Shown: positions 16,194 to 24,263, numbered from the stretch's first letter. The stretch: DNA of 64,000 bases from Lachnospiraceae bacterium (GCA_024404495.1 JAKSPT010000006.1:26441-90440); one strand, 5' to 3'. Numbers and translations are program-made. Notes: a model not told the origin generated them from the sequence alone.

Positions 16194-16685
16194 GTGGCTG
16201 ATCTGATCTGCCGTCTCTACGAAAGAGACTTTTCCGTCGAAGCCGCCGAAGCACGGCTGAAGGAGGAAGGAATCACCTTCAAGCGCGCTCACCCGGTCGA
16301 TAAGGCAAGGATCCTCAACTTCGTCGGGGAGACCTTTTCCGACGGATGGAGAAACGAGTGCGAGCATTCGTTTTCCCATCCCTTCCCCACCTGCTATATC
16401 GCGGTAAAGGAGAAAACCGTCATCGGCTTCGCCTGCTTTGAGGCGACCGGACGCGGGTTCTTCGGTCCGATCGGGATCGCGCCGGAATTCCGCCGCAAAC
16501 GCATCGGAGACACGCTGACCCGCCTCTGCCTGAACTCCATGAAGGAAATGGGCTACGCCTACGCGATCATCGGCTGGGCGTCAACCGGCGCGCGCCCCTT
16601 CTATACCGATGGCTTCGGCGCGGTCGAGATCCCGGGATCCGAGCCGCGAAACAGCATCTACCGGAATCTAATCAACGTGGACTGA
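16194..16685 (+). CDS. GNAT-family N-acetyltransferase
   Basis: 163 aa. The acetyl-CoA loop of the GNAT fold is visible in the RKRIGDTLTRLCL region preceded by a GPIGIAPEF beta-strand, followed by YAIIGWASTGARPFYTDGF, the usual C-terminal alpha4-beta7 segment. The start is GTG at 16194 with AAAGGA 8 nt upstream; an ATG 6 nt earlier is out of frame and closes at once. It ends 3 nt before murI, so the two are cotranscribed. The acceptor substrate cannot be read from sequence. Confidence 0.85.
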   Translation: MADLICRLYERDFSVEAAEARLKEEGITFKRAHPVDKARILNFVGETFSDGWRNECEHSFSHPFPTCYIAVKEKTVIGFACFEATGRGFFGPIGIAPEFRRKRIGDTLTRLCLNSMKEMGYAYAIIGWASTGARPFYTDGFGAVEIPGSEPRNSIYRNLINVD

Positions 16686-16688
16686 ATC

Positions 16689-17492
16689 ATGATCGGAATT
16701 TTTGACAGCGGTCTCGGCGGACTGACCGCGCTGAAGGAAGCCCGCCTCCTCTTTCCGAAAGAGGATCTCGTTTATTTCGGAGATACCGGGCGCGTCCCCT
16801 ACGGCACGCGCTCCGAGGAAACGATCCGTGCCTACGCCCTGCAGGATCTGCGGTTCCTGACCTCGTTCCCGATCCGCGCGGCGGTCGTCGCCTGCGGAAC
16901 GGTCAGCACCACTTCCCTGCCCGCCCTCCGCGGAGCGTTCGATCTGCCGATCTTCGGTGTGGTCGAGGGCGCCGCGATCGCCGCCGCGAAGGCGACGAAA
17001 AACCGCCGCGTTGCCGTGATCGGTACCCCCGCGACCGTCAGAAGCGGAGCCTTTCCCGAGGCGATACGGCAGGCTTACGGGGCGCTGACCGGGAATGCGG
17101 ACGGAGTCGAGATCATCTCCCGCGCCTGCCCGCTCTTCGTGCCCCTCGTGGAAAACGGGTTCATCGAAAAGGACGATCCCATCACCGCCCTGACCTGCGA
17201 GCGCTATCTTGCCGATATCCGTGAATTCGGCGCCGATACGCTCATCCTCGGATGCACGCACTACCCGATCATCGCGGACGCGATCTCGAAGACCCTCCCC
17301 GGCGTCACTCTGATCAATACCGGGAGAGAGGCTGCAAGGCTCGTGCGCGAAAAGCTTCCTCCGATCCCGGAGGAAAAGGGTGAGGCACGCTTTTTCGTCA
17401 GCGACCGGACCGATTCCTTCGCGTCGGTCGCATCGGTCTTCCTCGGCTCAAAGCCGGAGAACGTCACGCGGATCGACATCGGAAGCTACTGA
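16689..17492 (+). CDS. murI: Glutamate racemase
   Basis: 267 aa, the normal size. It makes D-glutamate for peptidoglycan in the cytosol without a cofactor, using two cysteines: Cys69 (VVACGTVSTT) and Cys189 (LGCTHYP). The N-terminal GIFDSGLGGLT and GDTGRVPYG signatures are intact. Odd point: the first cysteine motif is normally ACNT(A/V)S; here the asparagine is a glycine (ACGTVS), a position that contacts substrate in characterised enzymes. It follows the GNAT gene by 3 nt. Identity is sure; the effect of the substitution is unknown. Confidence 0.93.
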   Translation: MIGIFDSGLGGLTALKEARLLFPKEDLVYFGDTGRVPYGTRSEETIRAYALQDLRFLTSFPIRAAVVACGTVSTTSLPALRGAFDLPIFGVVEGAAIAAAKATKNRRVAVIGTPATVRSGAFPEAIRQAYGALTGNADGVEIISRACPLFVPLVENGFIEKDDPITALTCERYLADIREFGADTLILGCTHYPIIADAISKTLPGVTLINTGREAARLVREKLPPIPEEKGEARFFVSDRTDSFASVASVFLGSKPENVTRIDIGSY

Positions 17493-17511
17493 TCCGGGAA
17501 AGGAATCCGTT

Positions 17512-18450
17512 ATGTGGAACGAACCGCGGCTGTACGGCTTCTATCCGGAGGAAGAGCTGTTCCCGGAAAGCGGCGATTACCGGCTTCCCTCGGGCTTTCT
17601 GCCCTCCGCGGAATCCCGACCGCTGACGCCGGAGGACGTGGCGGCACTCTCACGCTTCGCCGAGGGAAAGGAAGAGCGTGCCTGCGTTTCTTTTGAATCC
17701 GATGAATACGACCCCTGCGTGATCCTGCTGAAACGGACGGAAGAGGGCGTGTTCGTCCTCCGTCTTCGCTCGCTGTCATCGGTCGACGACGAGGAGCAGC
17801 TCGGGAAGCTGACCGACCTCCTTATTTCCATCGCCTCCGCACGGAGGTCCGCGAGGGAGGAAGCGGCTCCCTTTTTCCTGCCCGACGAAGCAAGAGCGGC
17901 GTTCCGCAGGTTTTTCGGGGACGGAGAGGAATCGGTCACCGCGAGAGAAGTCTCGCTGTTCTGCTCCACCGTCGCGACGCTGCAATGTGTCCTGCCGGTC
18001 TTCGACGGCGCGATCGACAACGATACGCCGCTCGTGCCCAAGCGCGAGACCTGCCGGTTCTGGGAATACTATCTGACCTGCCTTTCCGCGATGCTCCGCG
18101 CCGCAAAGAAAAGCGAAAACAGAGTCCTGCGGATCTCTTCGGCGTTCAATCCCGCGGAAGGGCGTTTCTGCTTTTCGTTCACCGCGAGCGGAGAGAAAAG
18201 CGCCGCACGTTCCCTTGCCCGGATCTCCGAAAGGCTTCGTGCGCTTTTCCCTGCCCCCGCATCCGGCAGCCTTGCGATCGACTCCGGCTGGCGGGTCGAG
18301 ACCTCATACCGTGCCGGGACCGTCGTCCTTACCCTCTGCACGCCGCAGAGCGACAATACGGCGATGCACACGCCGCTTCCCGTTACGCTCTTTCCCGCTT
18401 ATCTCTCGTCCCTCCCCGCCTTTGCGGAGGCGATCGGGGATTTGCTCTGA
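17512..18450 (+). CDS. Unknown 312-aa protein
   Basis: Not recognised. It begins MWNEPRLYGFYPEEELFPES with AAAGGA 7 nt before the ATG, 19 nt after murI, so it belongs to the yfbR-murI operon. It has no signal peptide and no clear membrane segment; the middle is charged and the C-terminal ~140 residues have alternating strands and helices (VLRISSAFNPAEGRFCFSFT, then VVLTLCTPQ) that weakly recall a GHKL/histidine-kinase ATPase fold without its N and G boxes. Probably cytosolic. A strong terminator follows. Confidence 0.75.
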   Translation: MWNEPRLYGFYPEEELFPESGDYRLPSGFLPSAESRPLTPEDVAALSRFAEGKEERACVSFESDEYDPCVILLKRTEEGVFVLRLRSLSSVDDEEQLGKLTDLLISIASARRSAREEAAPFFLPDEARAAFRRFFGDGEESVTAREVSLFCSTVATLQCVLPVFDGAIDNDTPLVPKRETCRFWEYYLTCLSAMLRAAKKSENRVLRISSAFNPAEGRFCFSFTASGEKSAARSLARISERLRALFPAPASGSLAIDSGWRVETSYRAGTVVLTLCTPQSDNTAMHTPLPVTLFPAYLSSLPAFAEAIGDLL

Positions 18451-18477
18451 ACAAACGGACGAAAAAAGGAAAACAAT

Positions 18478-18516
18478 ACGTCCCCGTGACCGAATGGCTG
18501 CGGGGACGTTTCTTTT
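18478..18516 (+). terminator. Intrinsic terminator of the yfbR-murI operon
   Basis: A 9-bp perfect stem ACGTCCCCG/CGGGGACGT (18478-18486 and 18501-18509) followed by TTTCTTTT. The stem sequence is nearly the same as the terminator that ends the interspersed elements of this window. Confidence 0.9.
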
Positions 18517-18539
18517 GCCTTTCACACGGCGAGTGAGAG

Positions 18540-18920
18540 GGCGAAAAATGCGGGAGAGTCCATGGGCAACGCCTGAAGAGAAGCGGTGGATGAGGTGTCC
18601 CATTGAGAGATAGTAAACGGAAGAGAACGGAGTCAAACGCTTTGACCAACGGCACACGGTAACGCGCTCGGAGTACAATCCCTCCCCTTCTTTAGAAGGA
18701 TCGCTGCGCGGGAGCTCCCGCAGATCAGAAGGATCTGAAACCAAGGGAGCCCTCATACTGCCCAAAGAAGTGCGGACGGGAAAGAGGAGCGGGCGAGCAA
18801 TGCTCGCCCCCACTGCGTATGCTTAAAGAAAAGCGGACGCGATTGAAGAACGGCGGGACACGAGGCCCCGCCCTACGAAGTATTCCCAAAGAAACGCGGA
18901 CGGGAAAGAAGAAAAAAGAT
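18540..18920 (-). repeat. Mosaic of short repeat modules in the tail of element copy 1
   Basis: No gene. Three GCGGACG units (plus-strand text at 18772, 18833, 18896) recur with a ~62-bp period, each separated by a GC-rich hairpin (for example GGGCGAG/CTCGCCC at 18790-18808 and GGCGGGAC/GGCCCCGCC at 18852-18873). A 38-nt module (18714-18751) recurs with one mismatch at 54287-54324, and a 22-nt module (18582-18603) is identical to 54334-54355 but in the opposite relative orientation. The region looks assembled from mobile hairpin repeats. Confidence 0.7.
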
Positions 18921-19191
18921 ACAAAACATCCCCGTGGCGAACACGGGGATGCCTTTTTCTGTAACTCTTGAACCGACTGAATGAGGGCGCGGCGCTTCGG
19001 ATAAAGCTGACGTAGCAGCGCGCAATGCGAAGACACCGGGGGAGGCGGATCGGGGCAGGAGATCACGAATGATAATCTCCCCCGGAAGCAAAGGAGCAAT
19101 ATTCGGAGAGCCCAAACATTACTTACCCCTTATGCCTCTTTGGTTCTTTCTCGGTCGAGAAAGAACATCGCGTCTCCCCCCCCGCGTCACT
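18921..19191 (-). repeat. Interspersed 3'-end element, copy 1
   Basis: Read on the minus strand it starts directly after the stop codon of 19192-20079. It opens with the perfect hairpin TTCTTTCTCG/CGAGAAAGAA (19144-19165), contains the conserved 27-nt core at 19012-19038, and ends in the terminator CATCCCCGTG/CACGGGGATG (18927-18936 and 18942-18951), which has T-runs on both sides. The copy therefore serves as the 3' UTR and terminator of the yajC operon. Five relatives are in the window. Confidence 0.85.
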
Positions 19192-20079
19192 TTACCCCCG
19201 TCCCGCGAGAGTGACCGCTTGGTCGGCGCAGGCGAGAGACCACGGGTCGGAGGAGGAAGAGAGGAGGCAGAAAGGAGATTGCGCGGGAGAAGGCGTAACG
19301 GGACGGGAAACGGCGCCGTCCGGAGCAATGAACGCCTCACGGACGGGACGAAGAACGTTCCCGGAGCGAACGAGGGTAAAGGGGAGGAAGGAAGGCGCGG
19401 CGTCCTTCATGCGGCGGAGCTTCGCGGCGAGAGCGCGGGCGTCCTCGGGGGAAGCGGGAAGAGAGGAGATCCGCGTAAAACCGGCGGCGGAAAGCGCCGC
19501 GACAGCATTGACCAGATCCCCGGCGGGAACGTCGAGAACGGGCACGGCGGCAGTCCCGGCAAGGGAGGAAAGAATCGGATCGGAAGCGCCGCGAACGACG
19601 ACGAGCACTTCGGCGACCGCGAGGAGCGGGGCGGAGGGAGCGACGCCGTGAAGCAGCACGGAGACCGAGGCGGAGGGGATCGCTTCTTTCACGAGAGCGA
19701 CCGCGGAAAGCGGATCATCGGGATCGGAAAGAAGGACGCTGACGGGATAGGGCGCGTCGGCAGCGATTCCGGAAGCGGCGGAGATCGCCGCGGAGGTCGG
19801 CGAAGCAAGGATCACGCGGCTGACCGGAGGCTCCTCCGTCCGGGCGGGCGCAAACAGAAGCCCGTTTTCCCACGCTTCCCGGAGCGTGCGGTAGGTCGCG
19901 GAGATCTCGGGACTCGGGTACTGCGCGAGCGCGTAGCGGATGCTCACCGGACAATCGACCGGCAGCGGCTCTTTCAGGTAGGGCACCATCGGCACGGCAA
20001 GCGGTCCGACCGGGATCAGGGCAAGGCTTTCGGAATCGAATACGGCGTATTTACCGCCGAAGGAAATCACACGGATCAT
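19192..20079 (-). CDS. SCIFF-maturase-like protein lacking the radical SAM cysteines
   Basis: 295 aa. The first ~78 residues (MIRVISFGGKYAVFDSESLA ... YRTLREAWENGLLFA) resemble the PqqD/RRE peptide-recognition domain at the N-terminus of SCIFF maturases, including the YPxxE...Y...L.ENG.LF pattern. The rest is alanine/valine-rich alternating strands and helices, as in a barrel, but only three scattered cysteines are present and there is no CX3CX2C, so it cannot bind the radical SAM cluster; it is also ~150 residues shorter than a maturase. Context supports the link: in many Clostridia the SCIFF locus sits beside yajC and a TIGR04086 protein, the two genes upstream here. I see no SCIFF precursor peptide gene. 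Relationship is inference; a diverged paralogue or decayed maturase are both possible. Confidence 0.5.
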   Translation of the reverse strand: MIRVISFGGKYAVFDSESLALIPVGPLAVPMVPYLKEPLPVDCPVSIRYALAQYPSPEISATYRTLREAWENGLLFAPARTEEPPVSRVILASPTSAAISAASGIAADAPYPVSVLLSDPDDPLSAVALVKEAIPSASVSVLLHGVAPSAPLLAVAEVLVVVRGASDPILSSLAGTAAVPVLDVPAGDLVNAVAALSAAGFTRISSLPASPEDARALAAKLRRMKDAAPSFLPFTLVRSGNVLRPVREAFIAPDGAVSRPVTPSPAQSPFCLLSSSSDPWSLACADQAVTLAGRG

Positions 20080-20140
20080 CAGAATCCTCCAACCGGAACG
20101 GTTTTGCGCTCCGTTCCGGACGTGCAGACTCCCGGGAACG

Positions 20141-20557
20141 TCATTTCAGACGCTTTTTTGCGGGGACGAGAGCACGCATTTTTCTTTTTTTCTCTTTTCG
20201 GGGATCTCCGGCGCGCGGCAGTCCCGGAATCCCGGCAGCCGCCGAGACGGCGACCCCGGCAAACGGCATCCAGACCGATTTCACGCCGTCAAAGAAGCAG
20301 GAAGCCGCGAGCAGGACCAGAACGAACAGGACCCCGCACGCGCCTCCGGCAAACAGGCCTCTTTCCCGGCATAACCGCGCCGAGAGGAAGCCGCCCGCGG
20401 CGCATCCCGTGAAAAACGACAGGTACGCGGCGGCGCCGGTAAACGAATCGGGGTCCTTCCCGCCGAGCGCGGCAAAAGACAGACAGACAAGCATCCCCGC
20501 GCTGACGGTCAGCGCGGCGGCAAGTCCCAAAAGGACACTTTTCGGAAATTTCGGCAT
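20141..20557 (-). CDS. TIGR04086-like small membrane protein
   Basis: 138 aa with four predicted membrane helices and a very basic C-terminal tail (DPRKEKKRKMRALVPAKKRLK region). Size, topology, the central GGFLSARL segment and the place next to yajC fit the TIGR04086 family of Clostridia, whose function is unknown. It lies 63 bp downstream of yajC and 61 bp upstream of the SCIFF-maturase-like gene. Confidence 0.65.
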   Translation of the reverse strand: MPKFPKSVLLGLAAALTVSAGMLVCLSFAALGGKDPDSFTGAAAYLSFFTGCAAGGFLSARLCRERGLFAGGACGVLFVLVLLAASCFFDGVKSVWMPFAGVAVSAAAGIPGLPRAGDPRKEKKRKMRALVPAKKRLK

Positions 20558-20620
20558 AGCGGTACTCTCCCGTTCTTTTTTTGAAAGAATATGCGGGAGC
20601 CGCCGCCGATATGCCGTTTT

Positions 20621-20944
20621 TTATTTTGCGTCTTCCGCTTTCACGTCCACGCGGCTGATCGCCGAGCGGAGAATGCGGATGCGGGTGCAGTCACGGCTGG
20701 TTTCGATCAGAACGGTCTCGTCCTTCATGCTGACGATCTTACCGATGATGCCGCCGATGGTGGTGATCTCGTCACCGACCGAAAGATTGTTCATCATTTC
20801 GTTCTTCTCTTTTTCCTGCTTTTTCTGCGGGCGGTAGAGAAGGAAATAGAACATCGGAAGCAGAAGCGCGATCATAATGATCGAGGAAATGAGGCTGGAA
20901 GGACCGGTGCCGCCTGTGACATCGGCGTAAAGAAGCTGGAACAT
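20621..20944 (-). CDS. yajC: Preprotein translocase subunit YajC
   Basis: 107 aa: one membrane helix (about 16-36, SSIIMIALLLPMFYFLLYRP) followed by the conserved cytosolic YajC domain with QKKQEKEKNEMMNNLSVGDE and TTIGGIIGKI. YajC associates with SecDF and the SecYEG channel. The start at ATG 20944 has GGAGG 9 nt upstream; the open frame runs 15 codons further without a ribosome site. A promoter is at 20979-21007, so this gene probably starts its own transcript, ended by element copy 1. secD/secF are not adjacent. Confidence 0.93.
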   Translation of the reverse strand: MFQLLYADVTGGTGPSSLISSIIMIALLLPMFYFLLYRPQKKQEKEKNEMMNNLSVGDEITTIGGIIGKIVSMKDETVLIETSRDCTRIRILRSAISRVDVKAEDAK

Positions 20945-20978
20945 CTGGGGTTTCCTCCGTTTTTTATTTTCTTTTTTT

Positions 20979-21007
20979 ATTATAAGCACGGGCGGAACCG
21001 TTTACAA
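20979..21007 (-). promoter_or_regulatory. Promoter of yajC
   Basis: TTGTAA (21007-21002), 17-bp spacer, TATAAT (20984-20979) on the minus strand. Confidence 0.65.
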
Positions 21008-21036
21008 GGGAAAAAGTGTGAATTTTTCGGTTCCCG

Positions 21037-22197
21037 TCACAGTTTTCCGTCGAGATAGATGCGCGGAACGCGCTTGCTGACCATGCAGCAGCTTTCGTAG
21101 GCGTTGGTCCCCGCGCGATCGGAAAGAAGCTCGACCGGGCGGTATTTTTCCGCGTCCGGATCCCATCCGAAGAGGGTGACGCGGTCTCCTGTGCATACGT
21201 CCGTTCCGGTCACGTCCGCCATGCACTGATCCATACAGACTCTGCCGATCAGGTTCAGGTCACGCCCGCGGATGCCGATCCCGGCGCCCTTGTAGCCGCG
21301 CGTGAAGCCGTCGGCGTAGCCGATCGCGATCGTGGCGACCTCGGTCTTCTTTGCCAGCCGGCAGGCGGTGCCGTAGCCGACCGTTTCCCCGGGCTGTGCG
21401 GCGTGAACGTTGGAAACGGTGGAATAGAGCGACATCACGGTGCGGTAGCCGTCGTACTTCAGGTCGTCCGAGGGCATGATGCCGTAGAGGATGATCCCCG
21501 CGCGGACGAGATTCAGACGGCAGTCGGGATACCGGAGCAGTCCCGCGCTGTTCGAGATATGCCGTACCGGGAAGGTGAGCCCCTCGGCGGCGAGACGGTC
21601 CACGACCTCGTTGTAGCGGGCAAACTGCACCGCAGACATATCGTCGTTCGCCTCGTCCGAAATGATGAAGTGGGAGAAGATCCCCTCCATCTCGAAGCAG
21701 CCGAGACGGGAGAGCTCGAGGATCTCCTTCACGGTCCGGTCGATCTCTCCGGGCTTTGCCGGGAAGCCGAGACGGTTCATCGCGGTATCGAGCTTGACGT
21801 GGACGCGCAGCTTTTTGCCTTTGGGAAGGTGATCGGCAAGCGCAAGACCGTAGTTGTAGGAATACAGATTCTGCGTGATCCCGTAATCTGCAAGCGCCCC
21901 CGCGTCGTGCGGATCGGCGGAGCCGAGATTGAGGATCGAGGCTTCGGGGATCTTTGCCTCGCGGCGCAGGATCGCGCCCTCGGCGGGCGTGGCAACGCCG
22001 AACCAGCGGGCTCCCTCTGCGTAAAGCGTTTCGGCAACGCGGACAGCACCGTGACCGTAGGCGTCAGCCTTGACGACGCAGAAAACGTCGGTGCCTCCGG
22101 CTGCCTCCCGGATCAGACGGTAATTGGAGCGCAGCGCGTCGAGGTCGACCGTCGCGTAAGTCAAAGGATGAAACGCGGGCAATTCTTTTTTCTTCAT
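21037..22197 (-). CDS. alr: Alanine racemase
   Basis: 386 aa, normal length. It converts L- to D-alanine for peptidoglycan, with pyridoxal phosphate on Lys43 (VVKADAYGHG); KLDTAMNRLGF and the GYADGF segment carrying the second catalytic base are present. It starts 1 nt after the upstream lipoprotein gene, so the two are translationally coupled. Together with murI and ddl this window holds three steps of cell-wall D-amino-acid supply. Confidence 0.96.
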   Translation of the reverse strand: MKKKELPAFHPLTYATVDLDALRSNYRLIREAAGGTDVFCVVKADAYGHGAVRVAETLYAEGARWFGVATPAEGAILRREAKIPEASILNLGSADPHDAGALADYGITQNLYSYNYGLALADHLPKGKKLRVHVKLDTAMNRLGFPAKPGEIDRTVKEILELSRLGCFEMEGIFSHFIISDEANDDMSAVQFARYNEVVDRLAAEGLTFPVRHISNSAGLLRYPDCRLNLVRAGIILYGIMPSDDLKYDGYRTVMSLYSTVSNVHAAQPGETVGYGTACRLAKKTEVATIAIGYADGFTRGYKGAGIGIRGRDLNLIGRVCMDQCMADVTGTDVCTGDRVTLFGWDPDAEKYRPVELLSDRAGTNAYESCCMVSKRVPRIYLDGKL

Positions 22198-22198
22198 T

Positions 22199-22693
22199 TC
22201 AAGTTCCTTCGTATCTGATAAAATCCGTTATTCTGATTTCCGTTCTTCCCTTTTCACCCGAAAGGGAAAAGGCGCGCGGGACGTCGTTCCCGCCGAAGGT
22301 AACGGTCAGCTCGCCGAAGCGGGTCGTCACCGTGATCCCGTCGGTCCCCGCCCCCGTCACGCGGGACGGATCGGGGAAAAAGCAGGCGTAGAGCGGGAGA
22401 AGCAGACCTCCGCCCGGTTCCTGCGGCATCGGGATGCGCTCGTTTTCCGGCAGAAGCAGCGTCACCGCCGTTCCGTCGGTTTCATAGACGTCGCCGTTCA
22501 GCGTGACGACGGCGAGTCCGTTTTCAGCCGTGATCTCCCCGGCGGAAAGAAAGCCGTCCCCCGCGTTCAGCGTAAAACGGCAGTAAAAGCTTCCCTTCCG
22601 GAAAGAAAACGGGTCGTGCTTCTCCCCCGTCCCGCAGGAAAGCGGAAGCAGACAGAGAAGCGTGAGCAGACACAAAAGCGCGGTTCTTTTCAT
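22199..22693 (-). CDS. Small lipoprotein of unknown function
   Basis: 164 aa. N-terminus with two basic residues, a hydrophobic stretch and the lipobox LPLSC (Cys20), so a lipid-anchored exported protein. The mature part is about 145 residues of mostly beta-strand pattern (YCRFTLNAGDGFLSAGEITA, AVVTLNGDVYETDG). It resembles in pattern small Firmicutes lipoproteins found upstream of alr, function unknown. The second ATG (22693) is chosen because GGAGG is 7 nt before it; the ATG at 22699 is only 1 nt from the GGAGG. Confidence 0.8.
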   Translation of the reverse strand: MKRTALLCLLTLLCLLPLSCGTGEKHDPFSFRKGSFYCRFTLNAGDGFLSAGEITAENGLAVVTLNGDVYETDGTAVTLLLPENERIPMPQEPGGGLLLPLYACFFPDPSRVTGAGTDGITVTTRFGELTVTFGGNDVPRAFSLSGEKGRTEIRITDFIRYEGT

Positions 22694-22765
22694 TTTCATT
22701 CCTCCGGCGGGAGGGCTGAAGCGATCCTCCCGGGGAAGGATATGACCGCGTTTCTTTTCCTATGC

Positions 22766-23314
22766 TTAAACGCGGACCTTTTCCACGACGGTGAGACGGT
22801 TGTGGAAGCGGAGCAGACCGAGCGCCTTGTTGGTCGGCTCGAAGAAGACGGCGGATTTCACCCCGTCGTCGTCGAAAATGCCGACGTAGATCTCGGGGGC
22901 ACTCATCGAGGAAACGGCGCAGTACCGCTTTTCGATATCGGGCGCGTCCGCTTTTGCCTTGTATTCGTCACGGTAGGGCGCGATCATGGACATATCGGAG
23001 ATGCGGATATTGATCGTTTCACGGCGCTTGCATCTGCCGAGGATCTCGGCAAAGCGCATTTCCCCGGATACGATCTGATATTCGTATTCGATATAAACGT
23101 AGGGGTAGAAGCAGGGCTTCAGGATCTTCATCCAGATCAGCGGATAGACCGGGATCAGGATGACCCAGATCGGAATATTGAGAAGAATGAACACGATGCA
23201 GATGATGGGGAGCGGCAGCCAGAGCGCGATCTTCAGAAGCGCTCTTTTCAGACGGTAGCTTCCCTCCAGCTTTTTCTCAACGGTATATTCGGCGTAATTC
23301 TGAGAATCTTCCAT
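22766..23314 (-). CDS. Membrane protein of unknown function
   Basis: 182 aa. Two close hydrophobic helices at about 27-60 (ALLKIALWLPLPIICIVFIL and IPIWVILIPVYPLIW) follow a short charged N-terminus; the remaining ~115 residues are soluble, with EYQIVSGEMRFAEILGRCKR and an IAPYRDEY motif. The layout is like small Clostridial membrane proteins of the DUF6106 kind, but I am not certain of the family. It is the first gene of the operon leading to the lipoprotein and alr, with a promoter at 23344-23372. Confidence 0.75.
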   Translation of the reverse strand: MEDSQNYAEYTVEKKLEGSYRLKRALLKIALWLPLPIICIVFILLNIPIWVILIPVYPLIWMKILKPCFYPYVYIEYEYQIVSGEMRFAEILGRCKRRETINIRISDMSMIAPYRDEYKAKADAPDIEKRYCAVSSMSAPEIYVGIFDDDGVKSAVFFEPTNKALGLLRFHNRLTVVEKVRV

Positions 23315-23343
23315 CGTTCGGATTCCTTTCGCATATTTGTTTC

Positions 23344-23372
23344 ATTATAGCATAACCGGGGTTCTTTTGCAA
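23344..23372 (-). promoter_or_regulatory. Promoter of the membrane protein-lipoprotein-alr operon
   Basis: TTGCAA (23372-23367), 17-bp spacer, TATAAT (23349-23344) on the minus strand; divergent from the promoter at 23400-23428. Confidence 0.75.
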
Positions 23373-23399
23373 GTATTTTCAGTTTTTTCTTTTATCCTC

Positions 23400-23428
23400 T
23401 TGCAAAATCGGAAAATATCGTGTAAAAT
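23400..23428 (+). promoter_or_regulatory. Promoter of the 23461-24090 gene
   Basis: TTGCAA (23400-23405), 17-bp spacer, TAAAAT (23423-23428). Confidence 0.6.
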
Positions 23429-23460
23429 ATAACAAAAAAGAATTTATGGAGGAAAACCGC

Positions 23461-24090
23461 ATGAAATTCGAGCATACCTCGGTATATAATATCGAAAACG
23501 CGCTCCGCGGCATGAGAAACCCCCTCAATTCCTGGGCAAAATCCGACAGCGCCTTCAACGAGGACGGGGACTATATCGTCGGTGAAAACGACCTCGGACT
23601 CGCCGGCCGCCTGATCTCGGGCGGGACGGAGCACCGCAAATTCTTACGGCAGATCTTCGTCTGCGTGGATATCACCGCGCCGATCTACTGGTGGTCGGAA
23701 TTCGATACCTATAAGGTCGGAACTGCGGCAAACTCCACCTCCACGATGCACACCCTGAGCAAATTCCCGATCAATAAGGATATGTTCGAGACCGACCCGA
23801 TCGACTCCGAGAATCCCTATTGGGACGCCGTGATCGCGCACCTCGAAGAGCTCCGTCAGAAGTATAACGAGACCAAGGATTACGCGTGGTTCCGCTGCAT
23901 GAAGCAGGAGCTTCCCTCCTCCTTCCGTCAGACCCGCACCGTCACCCTCAACTACGAAAACGTCCTCGCTATGATCCGTCAGCGCAAAAACCACCGCCTG
24001 AAGGAGTGGAGAGAGGACTTCATCGCGTGGACCCATACCCTGCCCTATTCGGCTGAATTTTTCGCAAGCGAATACGGCGAAGACAAATAA
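23461..24090 (+). CDS. Conserved protein of unknown function, possibly ThyX-like fold
   Basis: 209 aa, cytosolic. The ATG at 23461 has GGAGG 8 nt upstream. Residues about 55-100 (HRKFLRQIFVCVDITAPIYW, then EFDTYKVGTAANSTS) align in pattern with the substrate/FAD loop of flavin-dependent thymidylate synthase, but the ThyX signature RHRxxSxNExS is not present: the RHR position reads DTY. Proteins of this type occur in Clostridia and their phages. It has its own promoter and terminator, so it is a single-gene unit. Function unknown; a thymidylate synthase activity should not be assumed. Confidence 0.6.
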   Translation: MKFEHTSVYNIENALRGMRNPLNSWAKSDSAFNEDGDYIVGENDLGLAGRLISGGTEHRKFLRQIFVCVDITAPIYWWSEFDTYKVGTAANSTSTMHTLSKFPINKDMFETDPIDSENPYWDAVIAHLEELRQKYNETKDYAWFRCMKQELPSSFRQTRTVTLNYENVLAMIRQRKNHRLKEWREDFIAWTHTLPYSAEFFASEYGEDK

Positions 24091-24101
24091 AAAATACTTT
24101 C

Positions 24102-24147
24102 GGGACACTTTTTGTCGGAAAAACCGACAGAGTGCCCCTTCTTTTTT
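24102..24147 (+). terminator. Intrinsic terminator
   Basis: Outer stem GGGACACT/AGTGCCCC (24102-24109 and 24131-24138, one mismatch) enclosing GTCGG/CCGAC, followed by TTCTTTTTT. Confidence 0.8.
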
Positions 24148-24167
24148 CGTTTTCGGGCGCAAAAGAA

Positions 24168-24196
24168 TTGACAAGCGCGCATTTTTTTGTTATAAT
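24168..24196 (+). promoter_or_regulatory. SigA-type promoter of the CNNM/CBS gene
   Basis: TTGACA (24168-24173), 17-bp spacer, TATAAT (24191-24196): exact consensus. A small hairpin GTTCCG/CGGAAC lies in the leader just before the ribosome site. Confidence 0.85.
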
Positions 24197-24263
24197 TTAT
24201 GATAACTTATTGTTGCTACGGCAACTCATATCGTTCCGAAACACGGAACAGGAAAGGAATATC

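Noticed and set aside
18873..19115. Similar small open frames in copies 1, 2 and 4 of the element (shared GDLPPRSASPGVFALRAA-type peptide)
   Set aside because: The peptide similarity follows from nucleotide conservation of the element core; start codons differ, ribosome sites are absent, and copies 3, 5 and 6 break the frame. Such frames are likely artefactual hypothetical proteins.
20080..20140. Search for a SCIFF precursor peptide upstream of the maturase-like gene
   Set aside because: The 61-bp gap has no frame with the cysteine-rich SCIFF pattern, and no such peptide was found elsewhere in the locus.
23461..24090. Annotation as flavin-dependent thymidylate synthase (ThyX)
   Set aside because: The overall pattern is suggestive but the RHRxxSxNExS signature is absent, so the enzyme name is not supported.
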